Source: Pseudosporangium ferrugineum | Lineage (GTDB): Bacteria > Actinomycetota > Actinomycetes > Mycobacteriales > Micromonosporaceae | Length of the DNA stretch: 64,000 nucleotides | NCBI RefSeq assembly: GCF_003002065.1 | Contig: NZ_PVZG01000002.1 | Location: forward strand, 434,001 to 498,000 | Direction: 5' to 3' | Shown: in pieces, positions 51,581 to 59,889 of the stretch | How positions within the stretch are numbered: the stretch's first letter is position 1 | How the letters are laid out: every line of letters begins with the position of its first letter | Notes under the pieces: model-generated | Told to the model about the DNA's origin: nothing | The model's input: the letters and a program-made list of their open reading frames with translations, nothing else | The model's database searches: none | Made by a program: the position numbers and the translations under genes

Positions 51581-52528
51581 GTGCCCGCCGTCCCCACCCC
51601 GGCCCGCCGGCGCCTGAGCGGCACGGCCGGCGCGACCCTCGTCGTCGCGCTCCTGGTGCCGCTCGGCGTCCTCGCCCGCCGGGAGCCGCCCGCACCCGGA
51701 GCCGCCGCCCAGCCCGGACCCGTCGCCGTGCTGCACGCCGCCGCCGAGGCCGCGGAACGGTCGGCCCCGCCGGTGCTGCGGCCGGGGGAGACCCGCTACG
51801 TCGCCGTCCACCGGTCCACTCTGGAATCGGTGCCGGCGGGCCGCGGCCGCACCCTGGCCGTCCGCAACGACACCCTCACCGAGGAATGGATCCCCGCCGA
51901 CCGCCACGACGAATGGCTGCAACGCGTCCGCGACGCCGCCCCGCCGCAGATCTGGGACGACCGCTCCCGCACCTTCGTCGACGACGACCCGGCCCCGGTC
52001 ACCGAATGGCGCGGCCGATGCGGCTCGTACTTCGCGAGGAGGACCCAGGACCCGTGCCGGCGCCCCGGCCTGTGGCAGGACCCCACCCCGCAGTTCATCG
52101 CGACCCTGCCCGCCGACCCGGCAGAGCTGCTGGCCCGCCTCCGCGCGAGCGCCCCCGACGGCGGCTTCCGCGACCAGGAGGCCCTGCTCGGCGCCGCCCA
52201 GGCCCTCGAACGGGACCTCCTGCCCCCACCGGTACGCGCCCGCATCTACCGGGCACTGGCCCTGCTCCCGGGCCTCACCGTCACCGGCCGCCGAGCGGTC
52301 CCGCACGGCCGCCCGGGCACCGCCCTCGGCCTCGACCACGCCGGCACCCGGGCGGAACTCGTCATCGACCCGGCCAACGGCGTCTACCTGGGCCGCACCC
52401 GCTCCCTCACGGCCCCCCACGACGGCCTCAGCGCCGGCACGGTCACCGACGCCGCCGCCCTGACCACGGGCATCGCCCCCGGCCTCGGCGAGCCCCCACG
52501 GCAGCTCCGCCGCTCCGACCGCTCCTAG
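51581..52528 (+). CDS. CU044_5270-type membrane-anchored protein
   Basis: A 315-residue protein with an N-terminal helix (GATLVVALLVPLGVLAR, about residues 16-32) and a secreted part carrying the pattern GETRYVAVHRSTLE, then EEWIPADRHDEWL and GLTVTGRRAVPHGRPGTALG. This order matches the CU044_5270 family, usually found with ECF sigma factors. Function is unknown. The chosen GTG 51581 starts just before the basic N-terminus. It follows the kinase gene by 69 bp. No sigma-factor gene is nearby. Confidence 0.7.
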   Translation: MPAVPTPARRRLSGTAGATLVVALLVPLGVLARREPPAPGAAAQPGPVAVLHAAAEAAERSAPPVLRPGETRYVAVHRSTLESVPAGRGRTLAVRNDTLTEEWIPADRHDEWLQRVRDAAPPQIWDDRSRTFVDDDPAPVTEWRGRCGSYFARRTQDPCRRPGLWQDPTPQFIATLPADPAELLARLRASAPDGGFRDQEALLGAAQALERDLLPPPVRARIYRALALLPGLTVTGRRAVPHGRPGTALGLDHAGTRAELVIDPANGVYLGRTRSLTAPHDGLSAGTVTDAAALTTGIAPGLGEPPRQLRRSDRS

Positions 52529-52651
52529 CGATCCCTCCGCCGCCCCTCAGCGCGCGCCCCACACGTCGCCCGCCTCGCTGCCCTGCGTTTCCGTGTTCCG
52601 TGCCTCGCTGCCCTCTCTGCCTCGGCGTCCCCGCTGCTCGCCAGTCCAACC

Positions 52652-52749
52652 CGCTTCGGCCGCGCCGCTTCGGCCGCGCCGCTTCGGCCGCGCCGCTTCG
52701 GCCGCGCCGCTTCGGCCGCGCCGCTTCGGCCGCGCCGCTTCGGCCGCCC
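52652..52749. repeat. 14-bp minisatellite, seven copies
   Basis: The unit cgcttcggccgcgc starts at 52652, 52666, 52680, 52694, 52708, 52722 and 52736 and is exact or nearly so. An eighth, decayed copy starts at 52750. It lies in a 287-bp intergenic gap after the CU044_5270-type gene; no coding gene is supported there. Confidence 0.85.
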
Positions 52750-52815
52750 CGCTTCAGCTGCCCACTCCACTTCGGGTGTCCTGCTGCCTCGGCTGTCCTC
52801 GCGGTGTCAGCCGCC

Positions 52816-53835
52816 TCAGCTGCTGGGCCGCCAGCCCAGCGCCGGTCCGAGTCTCGTCGCCATGTCCGTCAGGATCTGCACGTAGTCGTCGTGCTCGAAG
52901 CTGAACGGCAGCGCGAACGCCACCTCGTCGATCTCGCGGAACGCGGCGTGCGCCCACAGCCTCTCCGCGATCTCGTCCGACGTCCCCACCAGATCCGGCG
53001 CGAACATCAGCCGTCCCGGTCCCTGCGGCGCGCTCGTCCGCGGCAGGCGCTTCTCCGCGTACGCCTCATACCTGGCCCGCTGGGCGGGCGTCGCCGTGTC
53101 GGTGGGGATGACGACCAGCCCCTGCGAGACCCGCGCCCGGTCGCCGTCGGGGTGATGTGCCCGGAACGCACGCACATGGGACAGCTGGACACTGGCGAAG
53201 TCCTCCGACTCCTCGGCCTTGACCACGCTGCTGGTCAGGAAGTTCATGCCGTGCTCGCCGGCCCACTGCGCCGACCGCAGGCTCGCCCCGCCGTACCACA
53301 TGCGAGCCCGCAACCCGGCCGAGTGCGGCTCGACCCGCTCGGAGAACACCTCGAAGCCCTCGACCCCGCTGAAGTCACTGGCCGGCGCCCCGGCAACGAA
53401 GTCGAGCAGCCGCTCCACCCGCCGGTAACTGAAATCCTCGGCATCGCCGCTGTCCGGGTAGAGCGCCCCCTTGACGGTGCCGTAGTGCATCGGCGGCCCC
53501 ACACTCACGCCCGGATTGAGCCGCCCCCCGCTGAGCACATCCACGGTGGCCAGATCCTCCGCCAGCCGCAGCGGATTCTCCCACCCCAACGGAATGACCG
53601 CGGTACCCAACTCGATCCGGCTGGTGCGCTGCGACGCGGCGGCGAGCACCGCGACGGGCGACGAGATCCCGTACTGCAGATGACGATGACGAACCCAGGC
53701 GCTGTCGAAACCCAACTCCTCACCGAGCCGGATCACGTCCAGCGTGGACTCGTGCCCGGCCCGCGGATCGCCCCGGTCGAACAACCCGATAGTCAGAAAA
53801 CCCAGCTTGCGCAACGGTACGGAAGAAGACGGCAC
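52816..53835 (-). CDS. Luciferase-like (LLM-class) flavin-dependent oxidoreductase
   Basis: A 339-residue LLM enzyme. It begins LRKLGFLTIGLFDRGDPRAG and carries VRHRHLQYGISSPVAVLAAA, TSRIELGTAVIPLGWENPLR, the ATVDVLSGGRLNPGVSVGPP barrel loop and WAGEHGMNFLTSSVVKAEES. It is closely related in pattern to mycobacterial F420- or FMN-dependent enzymes of this branch. GTG 53835 was chosen; GTG 53856 is possible. The stop follows the 14-bp repeat region. The substrate is unknown. It may be functionally paired with the paralogue at 54315, since both are monocistronic and in the same direction. Confidence 0.88.
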   Translation of the reverse strand: MPSSSVPLRKLGFLTIGLFDRGDPRAGHESTLDVIRLGEELGFDSAWVRHRHLQYGISSPVAVLAAASQRTSRIELGTAVIPLGWENPLRLAEDLATVDVLSGGRLNPGVSVGPPMHYGTVKGALYPDSGDAEDFSYRRVERLLDFVAGAPASDFSGVEGFEVFSERVEPHSAGLRARMWYGGASLRSAQWAGEHGMNFLTSSVVKAEESEDFASVQLSHVRAFRAHHPDGDRARVSQGLVVIPTDTATPAQRARYEAYAEKRLPRTSAPQGPGRLMFAPDLVGTSDEIAERLWAHAAFREIDEVAFALPFSFEHDDYVQILTDMATRLGPALGWRPSS

Positions 53836-54314
53836 CCACCGATTCTGCCCGATCACGCCCCCACCCACCCGAAGACCAGCCCAGGAAAGCCGGCACCCCA
53901 CCACCGATCCCGCCCGACCGAGCCCACGCCCACACCTCCTGCGCCCACGACCCGCCCGTTGCCGCGCCTACGCCCCTTCCCGCGCCTGCCTGCGCCCGTT
54001 CTCGCGCCTGTGCCTGCGCCCGTGGGTCCGTGCCTGTGTCTGGGCCGCCGGCCCCCGCGCGGCCTCCGCCCGTGCCCGGCCCTCGCCCGTGCCCGTGCCC
54101 GGCCCCCGCCCTCGCCCGTGCCCGTGCCCGGGCCCGCCCTCGCCCTCGCCCGTGCCCGGGCCCGCCCTCGCCCGTGCGCGGCTCTCGCCCGTGCCCGCCC
54201 GCGCCCGTGTCTACGCCCGCACCTGCACCCGTGCCTGCGCCCATGCCCGCGTGCCTCCGCCCCCGCCTGTGCTGAGCGCGCGGAGGCCGGCGGCGCGCCG
54301 CTCAGGCTTCCCGT
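53836..54314. other. Low-complexity GC-rich intergenic region, no gene seen
   Basis: A 479-bp gap between the two luciferase-like genes. From about 53930 to 54275 the plus strand is almost entirely built of cgcccg, cgtgcc, ctcgcc and gcccgg hexamers with a period of 6 or 12. Open frames in it give only Pro/Ala/Arg/Gly repeats and do not look like proteins. The first 95 bp hold the upstream region of the gene at 52816. Confidence 0.6.
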
Positions 54315-55334
54315 TCATGCCCGTGCCCACCCGAAGGCCGGCGCGATGTGTTCCGCGATCGTGGCGAGGATCCGCGCGTTGTATTCCACCCCCAGCTGGT
54401 TCGGCACGGTGAACAGAACCGTGTCGGCGGCCCGCACGGCCTCGTCCGCGGCCAGCTCGGCGGCGATCTTGTCGGGCTCTCCCGCGTACGTCCGCCCGAA
54501 CCGTGACCGCACCCCCTCCAGCAACCCCACCTGGTCTTCCTGGGCCTGATCGCCGAAGTAGATCCGGTCGATGTCCTCGGTGATGGGCAGCACGCTGCGC
54601 GAGACGGAGACCAGCGGCTCGTGCTCGTGCCCGTGCTCCTTCCAAGCCTGCCGGAACAGCTCGATCTGTTCGGCCTGAAGCCGGTCGAACGGTACGCCGG
54701 TGTCCTCGGTCAGCAGCGTGGAACTCTGCAGGTTCACGCCCAGCCCGGCCGCCCACTGCGCGGTGGCCCGGGTCCCCGCACCCCACCAGATCCGCTGCCG
54801 CAACCCGGGCGCCTGCGGCTGGATCGCCAGCCCACCGCTGATCCCGGTGCGCGCCGGATCGGTCCGGGCCACGGCGGTCCCGTCGATCGCGGCGAGAAAC
54901 ACTTCGGTCTTCCGCCGAGCCATATCGGCGGCGTCTTCCCCGTCGGGCGGCACATACCCGAACGCCTCGGCCCCCCGAAGAACGGTCTCCGGCGATCCAC
55001 GGCTCACCCCGAGCTGAAGCCGCCCACCGCTGATGAGATCGGTGGCAGCGGCCTCCTCGGCCATGTACAGCGGATTCTCGTACCGCATATCAATAACGCC
55101 GGTTCCCATCTCGATCCGCGACGTCCGGGCGGCAATAGCGGAGAGCAGAGGAAATGGCGACGCCAACTGCCGCTCGAAATGATGCACCCGCACGAAAGCC
55201 CCGTCGATCCCCACCTCCTCGGCGGCCTGAGCCAACTCAATAGTTTGAATGAGTGCATCGGCAGCAGTACGTGTCTGCGACCCCGCCGCGTTTCGCCAAT
55301 GCCCGAAGGACAAAAACCCGATCTTCTTCTTCAC
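54315..55334 (-). CDS. Luciferase-like (LLM-class) flavin-dependent oxidoreductase
   Basis: A 339-residue LLM enzyme. It begins KKIGFLSFGHWRNAAGSQTR and has FVRVHHFERQLASPFPLLSA, TSRIEMGTGVIDMRYENPLY, ATDLISGGRLQLGVSRGSPE and RQRIWWGAGTRATAQWAAGL. The C-terminal TVLFTVPNQLGVEYNARIL closes the barrel. Start GTG 55334 (K-K-K follows) with gggcgagg upstream. It is a paralogue of the gene at 52816, though only modestly similar. Codon use between 55000 and 55330 is slightly less GC-biased than the neighbours. Confidence 0.88.
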   Translation of the reverse strand: MKKKIGFLSFGHWRNAAGSQTRTAADALIQTIELAQAAEEVGIDGAFVRVHHFERQLASPFPLLSAIAARTSRIEMGTGVIDMRYENPLYMAEEAAATDLISGGRLQLGVSRGSPETVLRGAEAFGYVPPDGEDAADMARRKTEVFLAAIDGTAVARTDPARTGISGGLAIQPQAPGLRQRIWWGAGTRATAQWAAGLGVNLQSSTLLTEDTGVPFDRLQAEQIELFRQAWKEHGHEHEPLVSVSRSVLPITEDIDRIYFGDQAQEDQVGLLEGVRSRFGRTYAGEPDKIAAELAADEAVRAADTVLFTVPNQLGVEYNARILATIAEHIAPAFGWARA

Positions 55335-55870
55335 CCTCGCCCCAACCGACGACCCCACCACCTGATTCCCGCCCGCCCCCGAGCCGCCGGAGACTGGTCC
55401 GCCGCCTGGACGTGACGGGCTCCGGGCGAGGAGCGAACCGGAAGCCCCACGGCGGAGAGGCGGCTGACGCCGGGTGGTCTGATCCGCCACTCCGTCCTCC
55501 AGCCTCGGACAGCATCACGACCACTACGTGCCAATCCCCGGCACGACTCCAGGGGCGGCGTGATCTTCGACGAGTGCAGACAGCTCACTCGAGATCCTCC
55601 TTGCTCCGACCGCTCACCTGAGAGCCCGTCATGGCCGCCGGCCACCACCCGGCCCGCTCCTGACGTCGTCTCCACTGCCAGCCCCGCCCGCTCGAGAGCG
55701 GCGACCCGCGGATCCACCGCATTGCCGGATCGGAGCTGCCTCGACCATAGCCCTCGCCGCATATAAGAAGCCAATCGGATCGCATTCCAGTGACGGATGC
55801 AATGCGGGAATGGAGGTGCATTAGTGCGAATCTGGAGTCTTGTCAACTCGGCAGGCCCCGCGATTTTGGC
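55335..55870. other. Intergenic region of lower GC content, no convincing gene
   Basis: A 536-bp gap. Short open frames on both strands have no protein-like composition. GC content is visibly lower than elsewhere (for example 55755-55830, with catataagaag and cattagtgcg), which is compatible with acquired or decayed DNA. It holds the upstream regions of the divergent genes at 55334 and 55871. Confidence 0.5.
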
Positions 55871-56512
55871 ATGATCAAGAGCGCTCCGAACGTGCCGATG
55901 CCGCCAGGGATCCGGGATGATTGGCCGGTGCGGCAGCTACAGTTGTTCACCACCTCGGAACTGGCCCGAATGCGGGACCGGACGAGGTCGCGCGCCTTTT
56001 CGCCCACCCGCGACGAGTTCCGCCGCACCCACGAGCGCCACCGCGACTGGGGCCTGAAACGCCGCCACGCCGAGCGCCTCCACCGGGCCCGCCCCGCCAA
56101 CCCGATCCGACCCGGCCTCTCACCTGGAAGGCCGGCCGGACCACCGCACGGCTCGCTGCCCGGACCACCGCACGGCTCGCAGGCTGGTCCACCGCACGGC
56201 TCGCCGGCCAGATCACCGCACGGCTCGCTGACCGGACGGCTGGCAACGGCACCTCCCCAGAGCGCCCGTCGGCCAGTTCCATTCCCGGCAACGGTCCCAC
56301 CCTCGACGCCGTCGACGCCGTCGACGCCCTCGACGCCGCCGACGCCGACGGCCACGCCGACGCCGCCGGCCACGCCGCCTTCGCCGTTGCCGATGGTCGC
56401 CGGTCCGCCCACGGCATCTACGTGCTCTGCCGGGGCCTTCGTGCGGCGTCGCGACGGCGTCGGCCGGCCTGCGCCTGCACCGTCGACTATCGGGAGTGGC
56501 CCTGCCGTGTCC
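55871..56512 (+). CDS. Small conserved actinobacterial protein with repeat-rich C-terminus (3' end uncertain)
   Basis: A protein start with a clear conserved-looking segment: DWPVRQLQLFTTSELARMRD, RTRSRAFSPTRDEFRRTHER, HRDWGLKRRHAERLHRARP. I recall similar hypothetical proteins in Micromonosporaceae, but no function. After residue 75 come four GPPHGSxx repeats and a STPSTPSTP run. The frame then stays open to 57862, antisense to the NicO gene, so the true end or a frameshift cannot be decided; the end given here is where the antisense gene begins. ATG 55871 precedes the conserved part; weak ribosome binding site. Confidence 0.5.
56138..56233. repeat. Four 24-bp tandem repeats
   Basis: Units 56138-56161, 56162-56185, 56186-56209 and 56210-56233 share the core accaccgcacggctcgc or tccaccgcacggctcgc. 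On the plus strand each encodes G-P-P-H-G-S plus two variable residues. A 9-bp tcgacgccg repeat follows at about 56302-56345. Confidence 0.8.
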
Positions 56513-58372
56513 TCACGCGAGTCCGGCGAGCGCGCGGCCGGCCAGGCCAAGACCGACCACCACGATGAAGGCGGCGGTTGCCGTGGGACCCGCCGTGCGC
56601 CAGCGGGCCGCCAGGCGGAACCGGTCGCCGAGGCGGTCGCGTACCCGCACGAGGAGCAGACCCGCGGCGGTCAGCGTTGCGGCCATGCCCAGACCGTAGG
56701 CGAGCACCAGCAGGACCCCGAAGACGGTATGCCCCAGCGCAGCCGCACCGAGCAACACGACGAGCGCGGTGGGACTGGGCACCAGCCCCCCGGCAATCCC
56801 CATCCCGGCGAGACCCCACCGGCCCGGCCCGTGGTGCCCATGTCCGTGGTGGTGTCGTCCATTTCCGTGGAGGGGACTGTCGTGGTGGTGCTGAGGCCCG
56901 TGGTCGTGGTCGTGTGGCCCATTGTTGTGGCGCTGAGGGCCGTGCGCGTGGTCGTGCTGCGCGTTGTCGGGGTGGTTGTGGGGCCCGTGGTCGTGGTCGT
57001 GCGGCTCGTTGTTGTGGCGCTGAGGGCCGTGCGCGTGGTCGTGCTGCGCGTTGTCGGGGTGGTTGTGGGGCCCGTGGTCGTGGTCCTGTTGCGCGTTGTC
57101 GGGGAGGTGGCGCCTGTGCTCGCGGTGGCGTCGGCGGAGTGTTGTGAGGAGGGTGGCTGCGCCGATTGCTGTCACCAGGGTGCCGGAGGCCACGCCGAGC
57201 CAGCTCAGGACTGCTTCTCCGGCGATTCCGGCTGTGGTGGTCAGGAGGAGGCCGAGGGCCAGGACGCCGCCGGTGTGGGTCGCCGTCACTGTGGCGCCTA
57301 CCGCGATCGCATCTCGGGGTCTGCCCTGGCTGCCGGCGAGGTAGGCGGCCATCACGGTCTTTCCGTGGCCCGGGAGGGCGGCGTGGGCCGCGCCGAGGAC
57401 GAGGGCCAGGAGGACCGCGAGGATTCCCACCAGTGGGGTCGTGGCCCGCCCGGCGGCTGCGTCGGTGAGCCACCGTTCGGCGCTTGCCAGCGGTCCTGGC
57501 AGGAAGGCGGACGTTGCGGTCGTCTCCGCCGGACGAGAGTCGTGCCCGCCGGGTGCCGGAGCCGCGGTGGAGTCCGTGCCGCCGGCGGCAGAGGGCACGG
57601 TGGTGTCCGAGCCGCCAGCGGCAGGGGGCGGGGTGTCCGAGTTGGGGGGCAGGGTGTCCGAGCTGCCGGAGGCGGGGGGCGGGGTGTCCGAGCTGCCAGC
57701 GGGAGAGGCCGCCGTGGTGTCCGGGCCGCCGCTGGCAAGGGGTGCGGTGGTGTCCGGGCCGCCGGCGGCAGGGGCTGTGGTGGTGTCCGGGTTGCCGGTG
57801 GTGGAGAGGGCCGGGGCGTACGGGAGGGTGCGGAAGGTTGCTTCGCGGGTGTCGGGGGGTGAGGTCAGGAGGTCGGTGGGGTAGTGGCGGAGTTCGTCGC
57901 TGACTCCCGTTGTCGGTAGGGGTGAGTTTTCCAGGCGGAGGCCGGCTCCTGAGGCGACCAGTTCGCGCCAGCCGATGTGGGTGTCGCGGAAGGTGTTGGT
58001 TATCGATATTCGCGTCGGGGTGTTCAGGGGGGCCGGGGCGGTCAGGGTGCAGGTGAGGCGGCTGGTGCGGAGGCCTCCGGCGCCCTGGGCGTACGTGAAG
58101 GAGGTGGTCGTGATCGTCCAGGTCAGGGGGGTTGTGCCGGCGGTGACCTTCAGGGCTGTGGATGCCTCCTCGCAGGTCGCGGGTGGGGCCTGGAGGGTGG
58201 GGAGTTCGGCCAGGTCGGCGGCGACGGTGGCTTCGATGTGGTCGGGGTGGAGGGTCAGGGCCGCGTAGCGGTTGACCGAGAAGTTGCCGAGGGGGTGGGC
58301 CGATGCCGGGGCGGACGGGAGGGTGGCGAATGCGGGCACGGCCAGTGCGGCCACGACGAGCAGGCGTTTCAT
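56513..58372 (-). CDS. NicO/RcnA-type nickel-cobalt transporter with His-rich loop
   Basis: A 619-residue membrane protein. The signal peptide (residues 1-25) is followed by a periplasmic beta domain (HPLGNFSVNRYAALTLHPDH; about 26-180) and a Pro/Ser/Thr linker built of PDTT and SDTPPP repeats. Six membrane helices follow, with the family motif AHAALPGHGKTVMAAYLAG after helix 1. Between helices 3 and 4 lies a His/Asp loop of about 90 residues made of two tandem copies of a 29-residue unit rich in HDHDHGPHNH, likely to bind Ni2+ or Co2+. ATG 58372 overlaps the TPR gene stop (ATGA). Confidence 0.9.
   Translation of the reverse strand: MKRLLVVAALAVPAFATLPSAPASAHPLGNFSVNRYAALTLHPDHIEATVAADLAELPTLQAPPATCEEASTALKVTAGTTPLTWTITTTSFTYAQGAGGLRTSRLTCTLTAPAPLNTPTRISITNTFRDTHIGWRELVASGAGLRLENSPLPTTGVSDELRHYPTDLLTSPPDTREATFRTLPYAPALSTTGNPDTTTAPAAGGPDTTAPLASGGPDTTAASPAGSSDTPPPASGSSDTLPPNSDTPPPAAGGSDTTVPSAAGGTDSTAAPAPGGHDSRPAETTATSAFLPGPLASAERWLTDAAAGRATTPLVGILAVLLALVLGAAHAALPGHGKTVMAAYLAGSQGRPRDAIAVGATVTATHTGGVLALGLLLTTTAGIAGEAVLSWLGVASGTLVTAIGAATLLTTLRRRHREHRRHLPDNAQQDHDHGPHNHPDNAQHDHAHGPQRHNNEPHDHDHGPHNHPDNAQHDHAHGPQRHNNGPHDHDHGPQHHHDSPLHGNGRHHHGHGHHGPGRWGLAGMGIAGGLVPSPTALVVLLGAAALGHTVFGVLLVLAYGLGMAATLTAAGLLLVRVRDRLGDRFRLAARWRTAGPTATAAFIVVVGLGLAGRALAGLA
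56897..57070. repeat. 87-bp tandem repeat encoding the metal-binding loop
   Basis: Copy one is 56897-56983 and copy two 56984-57070; a third, partial copy begins at 57071. The copies differ at few positions and encode the His/Asp-rich loop of the NicO-type transporter on the minus strand. Confidence 0.85.
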
Positions 58373-59874
58373 GGCTGGGCCTCCGTGGCCGCGAGGGCGC
58401 GGGCGGCGGTCGGGCCGTCCACGGGCGAGAAGTACGGGTTGAGGGCGCGGACGCGGCGGAGTTGTTCGCGGGCGGTGGGCAGGTCGCCGGTGCCGAGGGA
58501 GATCAGGGCGAGGTGATAGGCGTACGCGGCGTTGCGGGGGCCCGCGGTCACGGCTCGGCGGGCGTACGGGAGGGCCTGACGGTCCTGGCCCGCGGTGTGG
58601 AGTGCCAGGCCGAGGGTGTCGGCGACGTCGGCGAAGGGGCGGCGGGCGTACTCGGCGCGGGCAAGGCGGACCGCCGCGGGGGCGTCACCGCGGGCGAGGG
58701 CGAGGAGGGCGCCGGTCAGGTCGTCGCGGCCGCCGCCGGCCTCGAACAGGCGGTGTGCGGCGTCGGCCAGGGTGAGCTGCCGCTCCGCCTCGTCGGTGCG
58801 GCCGGCCAGGCGCAGCAGGGTGGCGTACTCCATCAGGCTGTCCGGGGTCGGCGTGCGGGCGGCCACCGTCGCGGCGTCGGTGAGTGCGGCCGTGAGGTTG
58901 CCGGTGGCGGCGGCGACCCGGGAGCGGCCGCGCAGCAGCGGTTGATAGGACGGCGCGGCGGCGAGGCCGGCGGCGTACTCGGCGCCCGCCGCCCGGGGGT
59001 CGCCGGACGCCCAGGCGAGGTCGCCGAGCTGGTTGCGGCAGAACGCGACGTCGGCCGGGTCGGTCGCGGCGTCCAGGGCCCGCCGCATCAGCGCGGTGGC
59101 GCCGGCGAGGTCGCCGCGTTGCTCCAGGTCGTACGAGGCCCGGGCGTACGCGGCCAGCCCCGGGCGCAGGTCGAGCATCCGCTGCACGGCGCGGGTGGCG
59201 GCGGCCGCGTCGCCGAGCTGGGTGTGGGCGTCGGCGAGGACCCCGTACGCGTCGGCGCTCCACGGGTTGTCGCGCAGCGCGGCCCGCGCCCGGTCGCGTG
59301 CCGCGGCGAAGTCGTGCCGGGCGTTGGCCAGGGCGCCGAGGCCGGTGAGAGCCTCCGGGTTGCCGCGGGGGCGTACGGCCAGCGAGCGCCGCAACGCCCC
59401 CTCCGCCTTGGGGTACAGCGCGGGGTCGGCGGTGACCCGGGCCCGCTCGACGTAGGCGAGCCCGAGCTCCGCCCAGGTGCGGTAATCCTTGGGCAGGTCC
59501 CGAAGACGCCGCTGAGCCCGCGCGATGGTCTCGCCCGCCCGATCGGGACCGATCGGCGCGTCAGGTCCCGCGCCGGGCCCGGCATTCGATCCGCCCGCGG
59601 CGCGCCCGTCGGAACCGGCGGCCGGCCCGTGCGAGCCGGCGCCGGGCCGCCCACCCTGACCCGCGCCCGGAGCCGGATCGGGCCGCCCGGCCGAAGCCGT
59701 GCCGTGCCGGACCTCCGAAGCCGGACCGGTTCGGCGGTCCGAAGCAATGGCTTGGGCGTCGGCGAGGGCCGGGGCCGGGGTGGTGGGTTCGGGTGGGCCG
59801 AGGACGGCCCCGGCGGTGAAGACCAGGGCCGCCGCGGTGACGACCAGGGCAGAGGTGCGTGCGAGCCGGTGCAT
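58369..59874 (-). CDS. Secreted tetratricopeptide-repeat protein
   Basis: A 501-residue protein. Signal peptide (LARTSALVVTAAALVFTAGA), an Ala/Gly/Pro-rich linker to about residue 115, then about nine TPR units (LPKDYRTWAELGLAYVERAR; EALTGLGALANARHDFAAAR; ADAYGVLADAHTQLGDAAAA; DPADVAFCRNQLGDLAWASG), ending AREQLRRVRALNPYFSPVDG. TPR proteins of this kind are found beside DUF4331 proteins in actinobacteria. It may assemble or present the DUF4331 protein outside the membrane. It is 15 nt from the DUF4331 gene and overlaps the NicO gene. Confidence 0.85.
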   Translation of the reverse strand: MHRLARTSALVVTAAALVFTAGAVLGPPEPTTPAPALADAQAIASDRRTGPASEVRHGTASAGRPDPAPGAGQGGRPGAGSHGPAAGSDGRAAGGSNAGPGAGPDAPIGPDRAGETIARAQRRLRDLPKDYRTWAELGLAYVERARVTADPALYPKAEGALRRSLAVRPRGNPEALTGLGALANARHDFAAARDRARAALRDNPWSADAYGVLADAHTQLGDAAAATRAVQRMLDLRPGLAAYARASYDLEQRGDLAGATALMRRALDAATDPADVAFCRNQLGDLAWASGDPRAAGAEYAAGLAAAPSYQPLLRGRSRVAAATGNLTAALTDAATVAARTPTPDSLMEYATLLRLAGRTDEAERQLTLADAAHRLFEAGGGRDDLTGALLALARGDAPAAVRLARAEYARRPFADVADTLGLALHTAGQDRQALPYARRAVTAGPRNAAYAYHLALISLGTGDLPTAREQLRRVRALNPYFSPVDGPTAARALAATEAQP

Positions 59875-59889
59875 CGGGACCTGCCCTCC

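Noticed and set aside
55843..56550. Minus-strand open frame opposite the small conserved protein
   Set aside because: Its composition is Gly/Ala/Arg repeat-like, while the plus strand shows the conserved SELARMRD-type segment.
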